Shown here in pieces: positions 7,418 to 15,926 of a stretch of DNA of 51,568 bases (the stretch's first letter is position 1; every line of letters begins with the position of its first letter). The notes beneath the pieces were generated by a model, which made no database searches, was not told the origin of the DNA, and saw only the letters and a program-made list of their open reading frames with translations. This stretch comes from an uncultured Clostridia bacterium (GTDB lineage Bacteria > Bacillota > Clostridia > Oscillospirales > Ruminococcaceae): NCBI GenBank assembly GCA_947632025.1, contig CANRNN010000013.1, forward strand, positions 1 through 51,568, written 5' to 3'. The translations under genes and the position numbers were made by a program.

Positions 7418-8680
7418 ATGGAAAAGATCCACAACAAAATTATGGATATAGACTGCCTTACTTTTCGTTCTCCGAGCGGAGTGAGAGTTTTTATGGTGCC
7501 GATGGAAAAATACAGCTCCGCAGCGGCTTATTATTCTGTTAGATTCGGCTCCCGTGATAATTGTTTTTCCGTAAACGGCGGAGAGTTTGCTAAGATCCCT
7601 GACGGTACGGCTCACTATCTCGAACACAAACTGTTTGAGAGTGAAGAAAAAGACGCGTTCGCCCTTTTCGCCGAAACGGGCGGCAGCGCAAATGCGGGAA
7701 CGAGCTTCGATTATACGCAGTATTATTTTACCTGCGGCGAGAATTTCCGTGAAAATCTTGATATCCTGCTCGGATTCGTGCAGGAGCCGTATTTCACTCC
7801 GGAAAACGTCGAAAAAGAGCGCGGTATTATAACTCAGGAAATAACTATGTACCGCGACAATCCCTCGTGGAGAGTCTTTGGAAACCTTCTCGCGGGGATA
7901 TACAAAGAAAATCCCGTGAGGCTCGATATTGCGGGAACTGCAGAGAGCATTGCCAAGATAAACGAAAATACTCTTTATGACTGCTACAATGCTTTCTATA
8001 ATCCGGCGAACAGCTTCCTTTGCGTGGCAGGAAACTTTGAACCGAACGACGTTTATGAGCTTTGCTGCGAAAAACTGAAAGACCGTGACATTCTGAATGT
8101 GGCTACAGCGCCTTTTGACGAGCCGAAAGAGGTTTTGACTCACCGTATGGAGGACCATATGCTCGTGGCAAAACCGATTTTCGAGATAGGATTCAAAATG
8201 CCCGAAAATCCGTTAAAAACACAGGCGGAAAGCTATGTTATCTACAATATTCTTATGGATATTATGTTCGGGGTAACTTCGGAATTTTTTAGCTCCAACC
8301 GCGAAAAGGGTCTTATCAACGGAGGTTTTTCGGCAAGTGTATTCAACGGACGCGGTTTTTTCGTTCCTATTGCCAGAGGAGAAAGCTCCGACCCCGACAC
8401 TGTTCTGGAAGAGATGCAGGAGCATATCCGGAGGTTCAAGAAAGAGCCTCCGTCAAAGGAGGATTTCAAGCGGATAAAACGTTCGCTCTACGGCGATATG
8501 GTAAGAGATTACAGCAGCGCGGACAGCGTTGCTTCTATCCTCACCGACGCGGCGCTTGACGGGGAACCGCCTTTTTCCGTAATAGAATCGGCAGCAGCAG
8601 CGGATTATGACACACTTATCAAAGCACTGGATATGCTTGATGAGGAAAACGCTTGTGTTTCCGTGATAAAAGAAAAATAA
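7418..8680 (+). CDS. yfmH: YfmH-like M16 zinc metallopeptidase
   Basis: The 420-aa protein is the catalytic-type member of the YfmF/YfmH pair. HYLEH at residues 66-70 is the inverted zinc motif HxxEH. The distal Glu lies in the segment after NPSWRVFGN and the family motif GGSANAGTSFDYTQYYF follows at about 88-104. A second M16 domain fills the C-terminal half. It starts one base after the yfmF stop. The two presumably form a heterodimer, as other M16 pairs do; the substrate is unknown. Confidence 0.9.
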   Translation: MEKIHNKIMDIDCLTFRSPSGVRVFMVPMEKYSSAAAYYSVRFGSRDNCFSVNGGEFAKIPDGTAHYLEHKLFESEEKDAFALFAETGGSANAGTSFDYTQYYFTCGENFRENLDILLGFVQEPYFTPENVEKERGIITQEITMYRDNPSWRVFGNLLAGIYKENPVRLDIAGTAESIAKINENTLYDCYNAFYNPANSFLCVAGNFEPNDVYELCCEKLKDRDILNVATAPFDEPKEVLTHRMEDHMLVAKPIFEIGFKMPENPLKTQAESYVIYNILMDIMFGVTSEFFSSNREKGLINGGFSASVFNGRGFFVPIARGESSDPDTVLEEMQEHIRRFKKEPPSKEDFKRIKRSLYGDMVRDYSSADSVASILTDAALDGEPPFSVIESAAAADYDTLIKALDMLDEENACVSVIKEK

Positions 8681-8707
8681 CCGTAAATTTTTAAGAAAGG
8701 AACAACA

Positions 8708-9799
8708 ATGACAACACATATGACCGCAGAGTTCCCGAATTTATTTTCGGGAACGGTTATCAATTACTTTCGGGGCTTCAATCTCTTCAGCCTCTCTTTT
8801 TACATTTACTGGTACGGGGTGCTTATAGCCGTCGGAATAGTACTTGCGTACATCTACGCTAATTTCCGCGCTGAGAAAACATTCGGAATCTCCCGCGACA
8901 GAATGTTTGACGTGGTTTTTGCGTGTGTTATCGGAGGTTTTTTGTGCGGGAGGATATACTACTGCGTCTTCAGAACGCTTGATCCGGACTCGCCGACAAA
9001 ATATAATTTCATAACGACCTTCACGACAATACGCGACGGCGGTATCGCTATATACGGCGGAATAATCGGCGCGGTACTTACGGGACTTATTTTCTGCAAG
9101 CTACGCAAGGTGAATTTCAGGGCGATGGCGGATCTGGCGTCACTGGGCTTCCTTATAGGGCAGACCATAGGACGCTGGGGCAATTTTATAAATCAGGAAG
9201 CCTACGGCGCGGAATGTGACAAAGACTGGCTTTTCGCTATGACAGGAAACCGCATTGCCGAGGAAATGGGCAGCGGCGTTTATGTCCACCCGTGCTTTTT
9301 ATACGAAAGCGCATGGTGTCTGGTCGGATTTATCCTGCTGCATTTCTACTCAAAAAAGCTGCACACCTACGACGGAGAAGTAGCGCTGCTATATGTTGCG
9401 TGGTACGGTCTGGGAAGAATGTTTATCGAGGGACTGAGGACGGATTCCCTTTACTGGGGGAAATTCAGGGTGTCACAGGTCCTTGCTTTTGCATCGTGCA
9501 TTGCAGCGACGGTTTTGTTCGTCATCTTCAAGATCCTCGCAAAGAAAAAGAATTGGGTTCTTTATGTGAACACCGAGGAAAGCAAGGCTCTTATCGCAGC
9601 GGACAACGAAAAATCAAACTCCAAAAAGCAAAAAAAGGAAAAGCAAGCTAAAAGCATCTTAGCGGAAGAGCTTGACGATACAGCGGAAAACGAGGAAAAT
9701 ATCCCCGAAGAGATCACGAAAGATGATAATGCCGCGGATAATGAAAATTCAACGGAAAATTCCGATGAAAAAGACGAAAACAACAACGAAGGAGAATGA
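8708..9799 (+). CDS. lgt: Prolipoprotein diacylglyceryl transferase
   Basis: The protein is 363 aa, longer than the usual 260-300. The membrane enzyme transfers diacylglycerol from phosphatidylglycerol to the lipobox Cys of prolipoproteins. It shows YWYGVLIAVGI near the start, the RDGGIAIYGGIIGA loop and the Lgt signature GQTIGRWGNFINQEAYG, then VHPCFLYES and YGLGRMFIEGLRTD with the catalytic Arg region. After the last membrane helix an about 85-residue Lys-rich then Asp/Glu/Asn-rich tail is appended, which Lgt normally lacks. GAAAGGA precedes the ATG. folD follows after three bases. Confidence 0.95.
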   Translation: MTTHMTAEFPNLFSGTVINYFRGFNLFSLSFYIYWYGVLIAVGIVLAYIYANFRAEKTFGISRDRMFDVVFACVIGGFLCGRIYYCVFRTLDPDSPTKYNFITTFTTIRDGGIAIYGGIIGAVLTGLIFCKLRKVNFRAMADLASLGFLIGQTIGRWGNFINQEAYGAECDKDWLFAMTGNRIAEEMGSGVYVHPCFLYESAWCLVGFILLHFYSKKLHTYDGEVALLYVAWYGLGRMFIEGLRTDSLYWGKFRVSQVLAFASCIAATVLFVIFKILAKKKNWVLYVNTEESKALIAADNEKSNSKKQKKEKQAKSILAEELDDTAENEENIPEEITKDDNAADNENSTENSDEKDENNNEGE

Positions 9800-9802
9800 A
9801 TT

Positions 9803-10648
9803 ATGTCAGCAAAAATAATTGACGGAAAAGCGATTTCGGCAAACGTGAAAGAACAGGTAAAAGCCGAGGTGGAGCGCGATAAGCTCGACATTGGGCTGGC
9901 GGTGGTGATAGTCGGCGACGACCCTGCAAGCCGTGTTTATGTCAACAACAAGAAAAAAGCGTGTGAATTCTGCGGGATAAAAAGCTATGAATATGCCCTG
10001 CCTGCGGAAACCTCCGAGGAGCAGCTTCTGGAGCTTGTGGACACTCTCAACGCCGACAAGAAAGTCAACGGTATCCTTGTGCAGCTGCCGCTTCCCGATC
10101 ATATCAACGAGAAAAAAATAATCGAGAGAATTTCCCGTGACAAGGACGTCGACGCTTTTCACGAGAGCAATGTAGGACGCATAATGATAGGAAATTTCGC
10201 GTTTCTGCCCTGCACGCCTGCGGGCTGTATGGAGCTTATACATTCGACGGGAATTGATGTTTCGGGAAAGAACTGTGTGGTTATCGGACGCTCGAATATT
10301 GTCGGAAAGCCGATGGCAATGCTGCTGCTCCACGAAAACGGAACGGTAACTATTTGCCACAGTAAGACGAAAAATCTCGCCGAGGTCTGCGCTGCTGCGG
10401 ATATTCTCGTAGCAGCGGTGGGACGTGCGAATTTCGTTACAGCGGATATGGTCAAAGAGGGTGCTGTGGTCATAGACGTGGGAATTAACCGCCTTGAAAA
10501 CGGAAAACTGTGTGGCGATGTGAAATTCGATGAAGTAAGCGAAAAGGCAGGCTATATCACTCCCGTGCCGGGAGGTGTGGGACCGATGACTATTGCGATG
10601 CTTATGCGCAATACCGTGACCGCTTGGCGTATTCAAAATGAAAAATAA
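9803..10648 (+). CDS. folD: Methylene-THF dehydrogenase/cyclohydrolase FolD
   Basis: The 281-aa bifunctional enzyme interconverts methylene-, methenyl- and formyl-tetrahydrofolate. It has the [10 protein letters not shown] active-site segment with the catalytic Tyr/Lys, [12 protein letters not shown], the GxSxxVGKP nucleotide loop ([11 protein letters not shown]) and the closing [15 protein letters not shown] motif. AAGGAG lies before the ATG. A 57-aa membrane-protein gene starts inside its last codons. The usual length and all motifs are intact. Confidence 0.97.
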   Translation: MSAKIIDGKAISANVKEQVKAEVERDKLDIGLAVVIVGDDPASRVYVNNKKKACEFCGIKSYEYALPAETSEEQLLELVDTLNADKKVNGILVQLPLPDHINEKKIIERISRDKDVDAFHESNVGRIMIGNFAFLPCTPAGCMELIHSTGIDVSGKNCVVIGRSNIVGKPMAMLLLHENGTVTICHSKTKNLAEVCAAADILVAAVGRANFVTADMVKEGAVVIDVGINRLENGKLCGDVKFDEVSEKAGYITPVPGGVGPMTIAMLMRNTVTAWRIQNEK

Positions 10649-10811
10649 CAGGACGTTTTTAAGCTCGGCGATAATACTGACTCTGGCGCTTGTGCTGATA
10701 TGTTTTTTTATGCCCGAATGGGGCGTGGCACAGATCCTTATCGTTATACTTGTGGCAATACTCGCGGCGGCGCAATGGGTGCTATATTTTTGGATAAAAC
10801 GTTCAAAATAA
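10638..10811 (+). CDS. Small two-helix membrane protein
   Basis: The ATG at 10638 overlaps the folD end by 11 bases in another frame and opens a 57-aa ORF ending TAA at 10809-10811. The product is a short basic start (MKNNRTFL), a hydrophobic stretch of about 18 residues ending CFFMPEW, then a second of about 24 ([19 protein letters not shown]), and a basic end WIKRSK. This is a textbook hairpin membrane protein with positive-inside ends. The overlap suggests translational coupling to folD. No family recognised. Confidence 0.6.
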   Translation: MKNNRTFLSSAIILTLALVLICFFMPEWGVAQILIVILVAILAAAQWVLYFWIKRSK

Positions 10812-10837
10812 AAATACACGCGGGAAATCCCCGCGTG
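10806..10837 (-). terminator. Terminator of the mazF gene
   Basis: CACGCGGG (10817-10824) pairs with CCCGCGTG (10830-10837). On the minus strand it is followed by TATTTTTATTTT. On the plus strand the following bases are not T-rich, so it mainly serves mazF. Confidence 0.7.
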
Positions 10838-10843
10838 CAGTGT

Positions 10844-11185
10844 TCATAATCCAAGACTTACTTGAAGTGCGCCGTTTACCATAGCCATGGAGCTGCTGTC
10901 AAGTTCACCCATTCTCTCTTTTAACCGCCGCTTGTCCAATGTACGAACCTGTTCGAGCAGCACCACCGAATCCTTTGCCAATCCGCATGACTGCGCCGAA
11001 ACAGGTATATGTGTCGGAAGCTGCGATTTCTCCTTTTTGCTTGTTATCGCTGCTGCTATCACAGTCGGAGAGTGTTTGTTGCCTACGTCGTTCTGCACGA
11101 TAAGCACGGGTCTTATCCCGCCCTGCTCCGACCCGACGACGGGACTGAGATCAGCATAGTAGATTTCACCGCGTTTTACAGGCAT
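10844..11185 (-). CDS. ndoA: MazF/EndoA-type endoribonuclease toxin
   Basis: The 113-aa protein begins VKRGEIYYADLSPVVGSEQGGIRPVLIVQND, the PemK/MazF fold with the conserved Arg in GIRPV. It continues with TVIAAAITS, containing the Ser/Thr active-site pair region, and ends with the expected LGEL-type helix (KERMGELDSSSM). Such enzymes cut mRNA at short sequences. Firmicutes EndoA genes usually follow an antitoxin gene or alr; here nothing encoding an antitoxin lies upstream, only 94 bases before the divergent dgt gene. It may be an orphan with a distant antitoxin. Confidence 0.92.
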   Translation of the reverse strand: MPVKRGEIYYADLSPVVGSEQGGIRPVLIVQNDVGNKHSPTVIAAAITSKKEKSQLPTHIPVSAQSCGLAKDSVVLLEQVRTLDKRRLKERMGELDSSSMAMVNGALQVSLGL

Positions 11186-11279
11186 ATTATCACGTTCCTT
11201 TCTTAAATATCAGCGCTTTTCCGCGCAAAAATATTATTGACCCCCTTTTTTCCATTATTCATTTTTACGGAGATTTTTT

Positions 11280-12695
11280 ATGAACTGGAATACTCTTTTA
11301 TCGGACAGGCGTGAACGCGCTGCCGCTCCCACAAATTCAAATGACGTCAGAAACGAATTCCGCAAGGATTATCACAGAATAATCGGCAGCGCTTCTTTCA
11401 GGAGACTTCAGGATAAGGCTCAGGTATATCCGCTTACACGCGGCGACTTTGTCCGAACAAGGCTTACGCACTCGCTGGAGGTAAGCTCGTTTGCGGGGTC
11501 ACTTGCGGATACGATTTTCCGCCGTCTTACTGCGGAAAATATCGGGGGCGTTTCTGATACCGTTCGGGAAAACTGCCGTGATATCCTCGAATGTGCGGGG
11601 CTTGTTCATGATATTGGAAATCCTCCATTCGGTCATTTCGGAGAATTCGCTATACGACAATGGTTCAAGGAAAATTTTTCAAGGCTAAGTTTTTCGGGAG
11701 TTACTCTCGACAAACTTCTCAGCGAACAAATGAAGGCGGATTTTCTGAATTTTGAAGGAAACGCTCAGGCGCTGCGGGTACTTACAAGACTGCACTGTCT
11801 TATGGACAACAAAACAGGAATGAATCTTACTTTCGCTCTTCTGAACACAATAGTGAAATATCCCGTAAGCTCCCTTGAGATCGACAAGGAAAGCGGAGAT
11901 ATACGCACCAAAAAAATGGGTTTCTTTATGTCGGAGCATGAGCTGTTCAACGATATCGTCCAAACAACGGGAGCCGTGGGATATCGCTATCCGCTGACAT
12001 TTATTCTCGAAAGCGCCGACGATATTGCCTATAAAACAGCCGATATCGAGGACGCGGTAATTAAAGGACTTGTATCATATGATATTCTGATAAGGGAACT
12101 GCAAAGCGAAAAATATCTTTTGCAATGTAAGGACTACAACGAGCGCGAGGCGCTTATTCAGGCGTATAAGGAGCTGATAAAGTCACACAATTCCGCCGAA
12201 ACGCTAGGTATGGAAAATCCTGACAGCTCTGCCGTTTCACGGTGGATAATAAAGCTTCAGAACAAAATGCTGTACGCAGCAGCGGACGCTTTCTGCGAGA
12301 ATTATGACAGCATAATGGAAGGTTCGTTCAAAGAAGAACTTCTTTCGGCAAGCCGCGTGAGAGTGCTTTCAGACGCGCTTTCCGATATTGCTTACCGATA
12401 CGCGTTCCGCTCTGAGATGATAGTAAAGAACGAGATATCGGAAAGTGCTGTGATGAACGGTCTGCTTGAGAAAATAGTTTGGGCTGCGCTTAGGTTTGAT
12501 ACTGAGGAACAGCAGATCATCGACCGCGACCTTACAGAAATCCTTTCGGACAACTATCGTGAGATCTGCCGTAAAAGCTGCCGTGGAAAATCCACTGCCG
12601 AACAGGCGTATCACCGGCTGCAATTCGCGACTGACTGTATTGCCGGCATGACGGACAGCTACGCGGTTGATTTCTTTCACACACTCAACGGGTGA
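11280..12695 (+). CDS. dgt: dGTPase-like HD-domain dNTP triphosphohydrolase
   Basis: The 471-aa protein belongs to the dGTPase family. RRLQDKAQVYPLTRGDFVRTRLTHS (H64) is followed by GLVHDIGNPPFGHFGE, with metal-binding H110-D111, and ESADDIAYKTADIEDA carries the distal Asp. Family enzymes cleave dNTPs to nucleoside plus triphosphate and influence dNTP pools and phage resistance. Length is normal. ACGGAG precedes the ATG. The response regulator gene starts three bases after its stop, so the two are probably co-transcribed. Confidence 0.92.
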   Translation: MNWNTLLSDRRERAAAPTNSNDVRNEFRKDYHRIIGSASFRRLQDKAQVYPLTRGDFVRTRLTHSLEVSSFAGSLADTIFRRLTAENIGGVSDTVRENCRDILECAGLVHDIGNPPFGHFGEFAIRQWFKENFSRLSFSGVTLDKLLSEQMKADFLNFEGNAQALRVLTRLHCLMDNKTGMNLTFALLNTIVKYPVSSLEIDKESGDIRTKKMGFFMSEHELFNDIVQTTGAVGYRYPLTFILESADDIAYKTADIEDAVIKGLVSYDILIRELQSEKYLLQCKDYNEREALIQAYKELIKSHNSAETLGMENPDSSAVSRWIIKLQNKMLYAAADAFCENYDSIMEGSFKEELLSASRVRVLSDALSDIAYRYAFRSEMIVKNEISESAVMNGLLEKIVWAALRFDTEEQQIIDRDLTEILSDNYREICRKSCRGKSTAEQAYHRLQFATDCIAGMTDSYAVDFFHTLNG

Positions 12696-12698
12696 ACT

Positions 12699-13370
12699 AT
12701 GGATTACAAAATTTTTATCGCCGAGGACGATGACGTAATTGCAAACGCTGTCATAAAGCGGCTTTCAGAATGGAATTTCATTGTAAAACGAGCAGAAAAC
12801 TATCGTGATGTATTGTCGGAGTTTGAAGATTTTTCGCCGCATATTACACTGCTTGATATCTCGCTGCCGTTCAGAAGCGGATATTTCTGGTGCGGTGAGA
12901 TCCGCAAAGTAAGCAAATGTCCCGTGATATTTATATCGTCCGCTTCGGATAATATGAATGTCATCACCGCGATAGATATGGGTGCTGATGATTTTGTCGC
13001 GAAGCCGTTCGACGTGAATGTTCTTATAGCAAAGATACGAGCCCTGCTGCGCAGGAGCTACGACTTTGCCGAGGGTGCCGTGATAATCGAGCATAACGGC
13101 GCTTTGCTCAATATCGCGGACGCGACGCTTACTGCGTTCGGAGAGCGGGTAGAGCTTACAAAAAACGAATTCCGTGTACTACAGACACTTCTCGAAAACA
13201 AGGGGAAAATCGTCACCCGCGAGGAACTTATGAACCGCCTTTGGGAAACAGAGGACTTTATCGACGAGAACGCACTTTATGTGAATATCGCACGGCTTCG
13301 CCGAAAGCTCGACGCAGCGGGTCTTGAGGGATTTATTACCACAAAGGTGGGGAGAGGGTATATAGTGTAG
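12699..13370 (+). CDS. OmpR-family response regulator, BceR-like
   Basis: The 223-aa protein has a receiver domain (acidic pocket E9-D10-D11, phospho-acceptor D53 in LLDISLP, K102 in AKPFD) and a winged-helix DNA-binding domain from about 130 (TKNEFRVLQTLLENKGKIVTREELMNRLW, GRGYIV). The stretch SGYFWCGEIRKVSKCPVIFISSASDNMN is typical of BceR/bacitracin-module regulators, which act with a BceS-type intramembrane kinase and a BceAB transporter. None of these is next to it. The next gene is a convergent flavoprotein. It follows dgt by three bases. Confidence 0.9.
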   Translation: MDYKIFIAEDDDVIANAVIKRLSEWNFIVKRAENYRDVLSEFEDFSPHITLLDISLPFRSGYFWCGEIRKVSKCPVIFISSASDNMNVITAIDMGADDFVAKPFDVNVLIAKIRALLRRSYDFAEGAVIIEHNGALLNIADATLTAFGERVELTKNEFRVLQTLLENKGKIVTREELMNRLWETEDFIDENALYVNIARLRRKLDAAGLEGFITTKVGRGYIV

Positions 13371-13414
13371 AGCGCGGATTCCGAAAACCGTGGCAGTTAC
13401 TGAATATTGTACAG

Positions 13415-14434
13415 TTAGCTTTTCATTTCCTTAAACGTATCGGCGAGCCTTGCTGTAAAATTCCATTGACGCTGCATATAAGCGTGAAGGGGTTTAACGC
13501 TTTCCTCATAAAAACGCGCCGCAGTATCGGGATCGTCGAAATGCTCGGCGACTGCTTTTGCCGCGCTGAAACCGCTCTCTATTGCGGCGGAAATTCCCTC
13601 GCCCATAGGATTCAGAAATCCCGCGGATTCCCCCGCAAACAAGATCCTGCCGACAGAGCAGTCGATCGGACAGCCCGAAAGAATTTTCGGCATTATCCAT
13701 CTGTCGGTTTTAAGCTCCCGAACGATTTTCAAGTCGTGGTTTTCCGTCATAAATTTCACGAACCGCTCGTAATACAGGGCGGTTTTTTCGCCGTTTATGA
13801 CCGAAACTCCAAGCACCAGTTGATTGTCTTTCACGTTGAACCACGCATCATACTCGGATAATTCGGGCTGAAGATATGCGTAAAAGTAATGATAGTCCAA
13901 ATCGGCTGTCCCCTCGTTGAATGTCTGATATGTCGTAACTACGGACGGTCGAATTTTCAGCAGCTTTCGTTTGAGCGCGCAGACAGCCCCCTCGCAGTCA
14001 ATAACGAATTTTGCCTGCTCGGCGTGCTCCTTAAACTTAACCTCAACAGCACCATTTTTCTCCTCAACGGAAATTACGGACGTTCCGTCGCGCAGTTCCG
14101 CGCCCGACTGCTCTGCTTTGTGGGCAAGCCATTCGTCAAAGGAACTTCTCTGTATGTTAAGTCCCTCCTGCTCGAAACGATATTCCCTGCCCTTATCATC
14201 GGTCAAAATCATTCCGCGGCTTTCGCTCGGAGCGCAAGTAACGTTTTCGGGAACATCTTTGCCGAAGTGAGTTTTGACAAGTTCAAGCGTCTTTTTTATA
14301 AGCTGTCCCGAACAGGATTTATAGCGCGGGAGTTTGAATTTCTCAACCAAAAGCGTCCTATATCCGCTCTCGACAAGCGTTTTCGCGGCGGTACAGCCTG
14401 CGGGTCCTGCGCCTATCACTATCACGTCGTACAT
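13415..14434 (-). CDS. Geranylgeranyl-reductase-family FAD oxidoreductase
   Basis: With the ATG at 14434 the protein has 339 aa. The FAD-binding GAGPAG lies at 8-13, then KFKLPRYKSCSGQL with the cysteine near 40 seen in GGR/FixC-like enzymes, and a late FAD motif GRILFAGESAGFLNPMGEGI. Family members reduce isoprenoid double bonds or oxidise small molecules; the substrate here is unknown. GGAGGT abuts an in-frame ATG at 14440 with no room, but is seven bases from ATG 14434, which decides the start. It is a single minus-strand gene, convergent with the regulator. Confidence 0.85.
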   Translation of the reverse strand: MYDVIVIGAGPAGCTAAKTLVESGYRTLLVEKFKLPRYKSCSGQLIKKTLELVKTHFGKDVPENVTCAPSESRGMILTDDKGREYRFEQEGLNIQRSSFDEWLAHKAEQSGAELRDGTSVISVEEKNGAVEVKFKEHAEQAKFVIDCEGAVCALKRKLLKIRPSVVTTYQTFNEGTADLDYHYFYAYLQPELSEYDAWFNVKDNQLVLGVSVINGEKTALYYERFVKFMTENHDLKIVRELKTDRWIMPKILSGCPIDCSVGRILFAGESAGFLNPMGEGISAAIESGFSAAKAVAEHFDDPDTAARFYEESVKPLHAYMQRQWNFTARLADTFKEMKS

Positions 14435-14460
14435 TTTCATACCTCCGAATTTTATTTCAC

Positions 14461-14487
14461 AAAAAGAGGAGCCGTAAAGCTCCTCTT
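14461..14487 (-). terminator. Terminator after the rnf operon
   Basis: AAGAGGAGC (14464-14472) pairs with GCTCCTCTT (14479-14487), nine pairs and a 6-base loop. Read on the minus strand a run of five T follows. The plus strand is also T-rich after the stem, so it may work both ways. Confidence 0.75.
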
Positions 14488-14515
14488 GATTTTTTAATTT
14501 GCGGTTTTAGGAAAA

Positions 14516-15316
14516 TCAGCCCGCTTTGCGGTTTTCAATACACTTTCTGGGACAAGCCGCAGCACACGCGCCGCAATTGGTACATTTGGTGTAATCAATA
14601 GTCGCGTGGTTATCGGTAACAGTAATAGCGCCTACAGGGCACTTCTTCTCACAGAGCTTGCACCCGATACAAGAATTTTTGCACACATCCTTAGCGAGCT
14701 TTCCGGGGTCTTTCGACGAGCAGCGAACGTCCACATGCTGCTTTTCCGGTCTGATAACGATAAGGTGATTAGGACACGCAGCCACGCATTTTCCGCACGC
14801 CATACACTTATCGGGATTTACTACAGCAACGCCGTTGACAATGCAAATAGCGTCATTGTCGCAAACCGCCGCACAGTCACCAAGACCGTCACAGCCCGTT
14901 CTGCATACGCCTTTTCCGTTATAAAAACGTTCTGTAGCGGCACAGGACTGAGTGCTGATAAAGTTGTATCGTTCCTCTGTAGCTTCCTTACAGCCGTTAC
15001 AGCGGACATAAGCGACCTCGCGCTCCGTTTCCAAAGCCTCCTGACCGAGGATCTCCGCTATCTTTTTAGCGGCAGCAGCACCTCCGGGCTTGCACTTGTT
15101 TGTCGGAGCTTCACCCGCAGCCACCGCTTTTGCATAGCCTGCGCAGCCGGAATATCCACAAGCTCCGCAGTTAGCGTTCGGAAGAGCATCTGTGATCTTT
15201 GATACTGTTTCGTCGACCTCGACTGCAAAGAATTTCGTTCCAAGAACGAGAAGTCCGCCTGCTGCCGCGCCTATCACTGCGAATATAATTACCGGAAGAA
15301 TGTAAGTTTCAAACAT
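14516..15316 (-). CDS. rnfB: Rnf complex subunit RnfB (ferredoxin-type)
   Basis: From ATG 15316 the protein has 266 aa. A single N-terminal membrane helix is followed by the four-Cys Fe-S cluster domain (NCGACGYSGCAGY), a middle Cys-rich region (YVRCNGCKEA), and at least two classical 4Fe-4S ferredoxin motifs (CMACGKCVAACP; CIGCKLCEKKCP; CTNCGACAAACP). RnfB is the electron entry from ferredoxin. The open frame extends 26 codons upstream, but GGAGGT sits eight bases before ATG 15316, two bases after the rnfA stop, which fixes this start. Confidence 0.96.
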   Translation of the reverse strand: MFETYILPVIIFAVIGAAAGGLLVLGTKFFAVEVDETVSKITDALPNANCGACGYSGCAGYAKAVAAGEAPTNKCKPGGAAAAKKIAEILGQEALETEREVAYVRCNGCKEATEERYNFISTQSCAATERFYNGKGVCRTGCDGLGDCAAVCDNDAICIVNGVAVVNPDKCMACGKCVAACPNHLIVIRPEKQHVDVRCSSKDPGKLAKDVCKNSCIGCKLCEKKCPVGAITVTDNHATIDYTKCTNCGACAAACPRKCIENRKAG

Positions 15317-15317
15317 A

Positions 15318-15926
15318 TCATACACCTCCGAATAATCCGTCAACAAGTCCGCCGAATCCGACGAACGACAGTGACACAATTGATGCCGCAACAAGTGTTA
15401 TAGGCATACCCTCAAACGTTTTCGGAACGCGGCATTTTTCGAGCCGTCCGCGTACTCCCGAAAAAATCAGCATTGCAATAAGGAATCCAAGACCTGCGCC
15501 TATCGAGTTCACAAGGCTTTCACCGAAGTTGTAACCCTCGTCAATGTTGAGGAGAGTAACGCCGAGTACCGCGCAGTTAGTTGTGATAAGCGGAAGATAT
15601 ACGCCAAGCGCCTTATAGAGCGACGGAACATATTTTCTCAGGATCATCTCAACAAGCTGAACGAACAGCGCGATAATCAAAATGAACAGTATAGTGTTCA
15701 AGTATTCCAGTCCCATAGGAACCAAGAAGAAGTAATAAAGCGGATATGTAGCCGCGGTCGCAAGCGCCATTACCGCGGTTACGGCAACTCCCATTCCGAG
15801 CGAGCCGCTTGTCGTTTTTGAAACACCCAAAAACGGACAAATTCCAAGGAATTTCGAGAGAACGAAGTTGTCCGTTAAAATTCCCGTGAGGAGAATTATC
15901 ATCATGCTTTTTGCAATATCTCCCAT
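15318..15926 (-). CDS. rnfA: Rnf complex membrane subunit RnfA
   Basis: The 202-aa integral membrane protein has about six helices. FVLSKFLGICPFLGVSK near residue 22 and LPLITTNCAVLGV in the middle contain the two conserved cysteines that in Rnf/Nqr coordinate the intramembrane iron-sulfur site between RnfA and RnfE. The start ATG shares its A with the rnfE stop (TAATG), so translation is coupled. Its stop is two bases before the rnfB start. Confidence 0.97.
   Translation of the reverse strand: MGDIAKSMMIILLTGILTDNFVLSKFLGICPFLGVSKTTSGSLGMGVAVTAVMALATAATYPLYYFFLVPMGLEYLNTILFILIIALFVQLVEMILRKYVPSLYKALGVYLPLITTNCAVLGVTLLNIDEGYNFGESLVNSIGAGLGFLIAMLIFSGVRGRLEKCRVPKTFEGMPITLVAASIVSLSFVGFGGLVDGLFGGV

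Noticed and set aside
7376-8158. 260-codon minus-strand frame over yfmH
   Set aside because: Antisense of YfmH with intact HxxEH; composition typical of a shadow frame.
9806-10819. 337-codon minus-strand frame over folD
   Set aside because: Antisense of complete FolD; rich in His, Arg and Ser as expected for a shadow.
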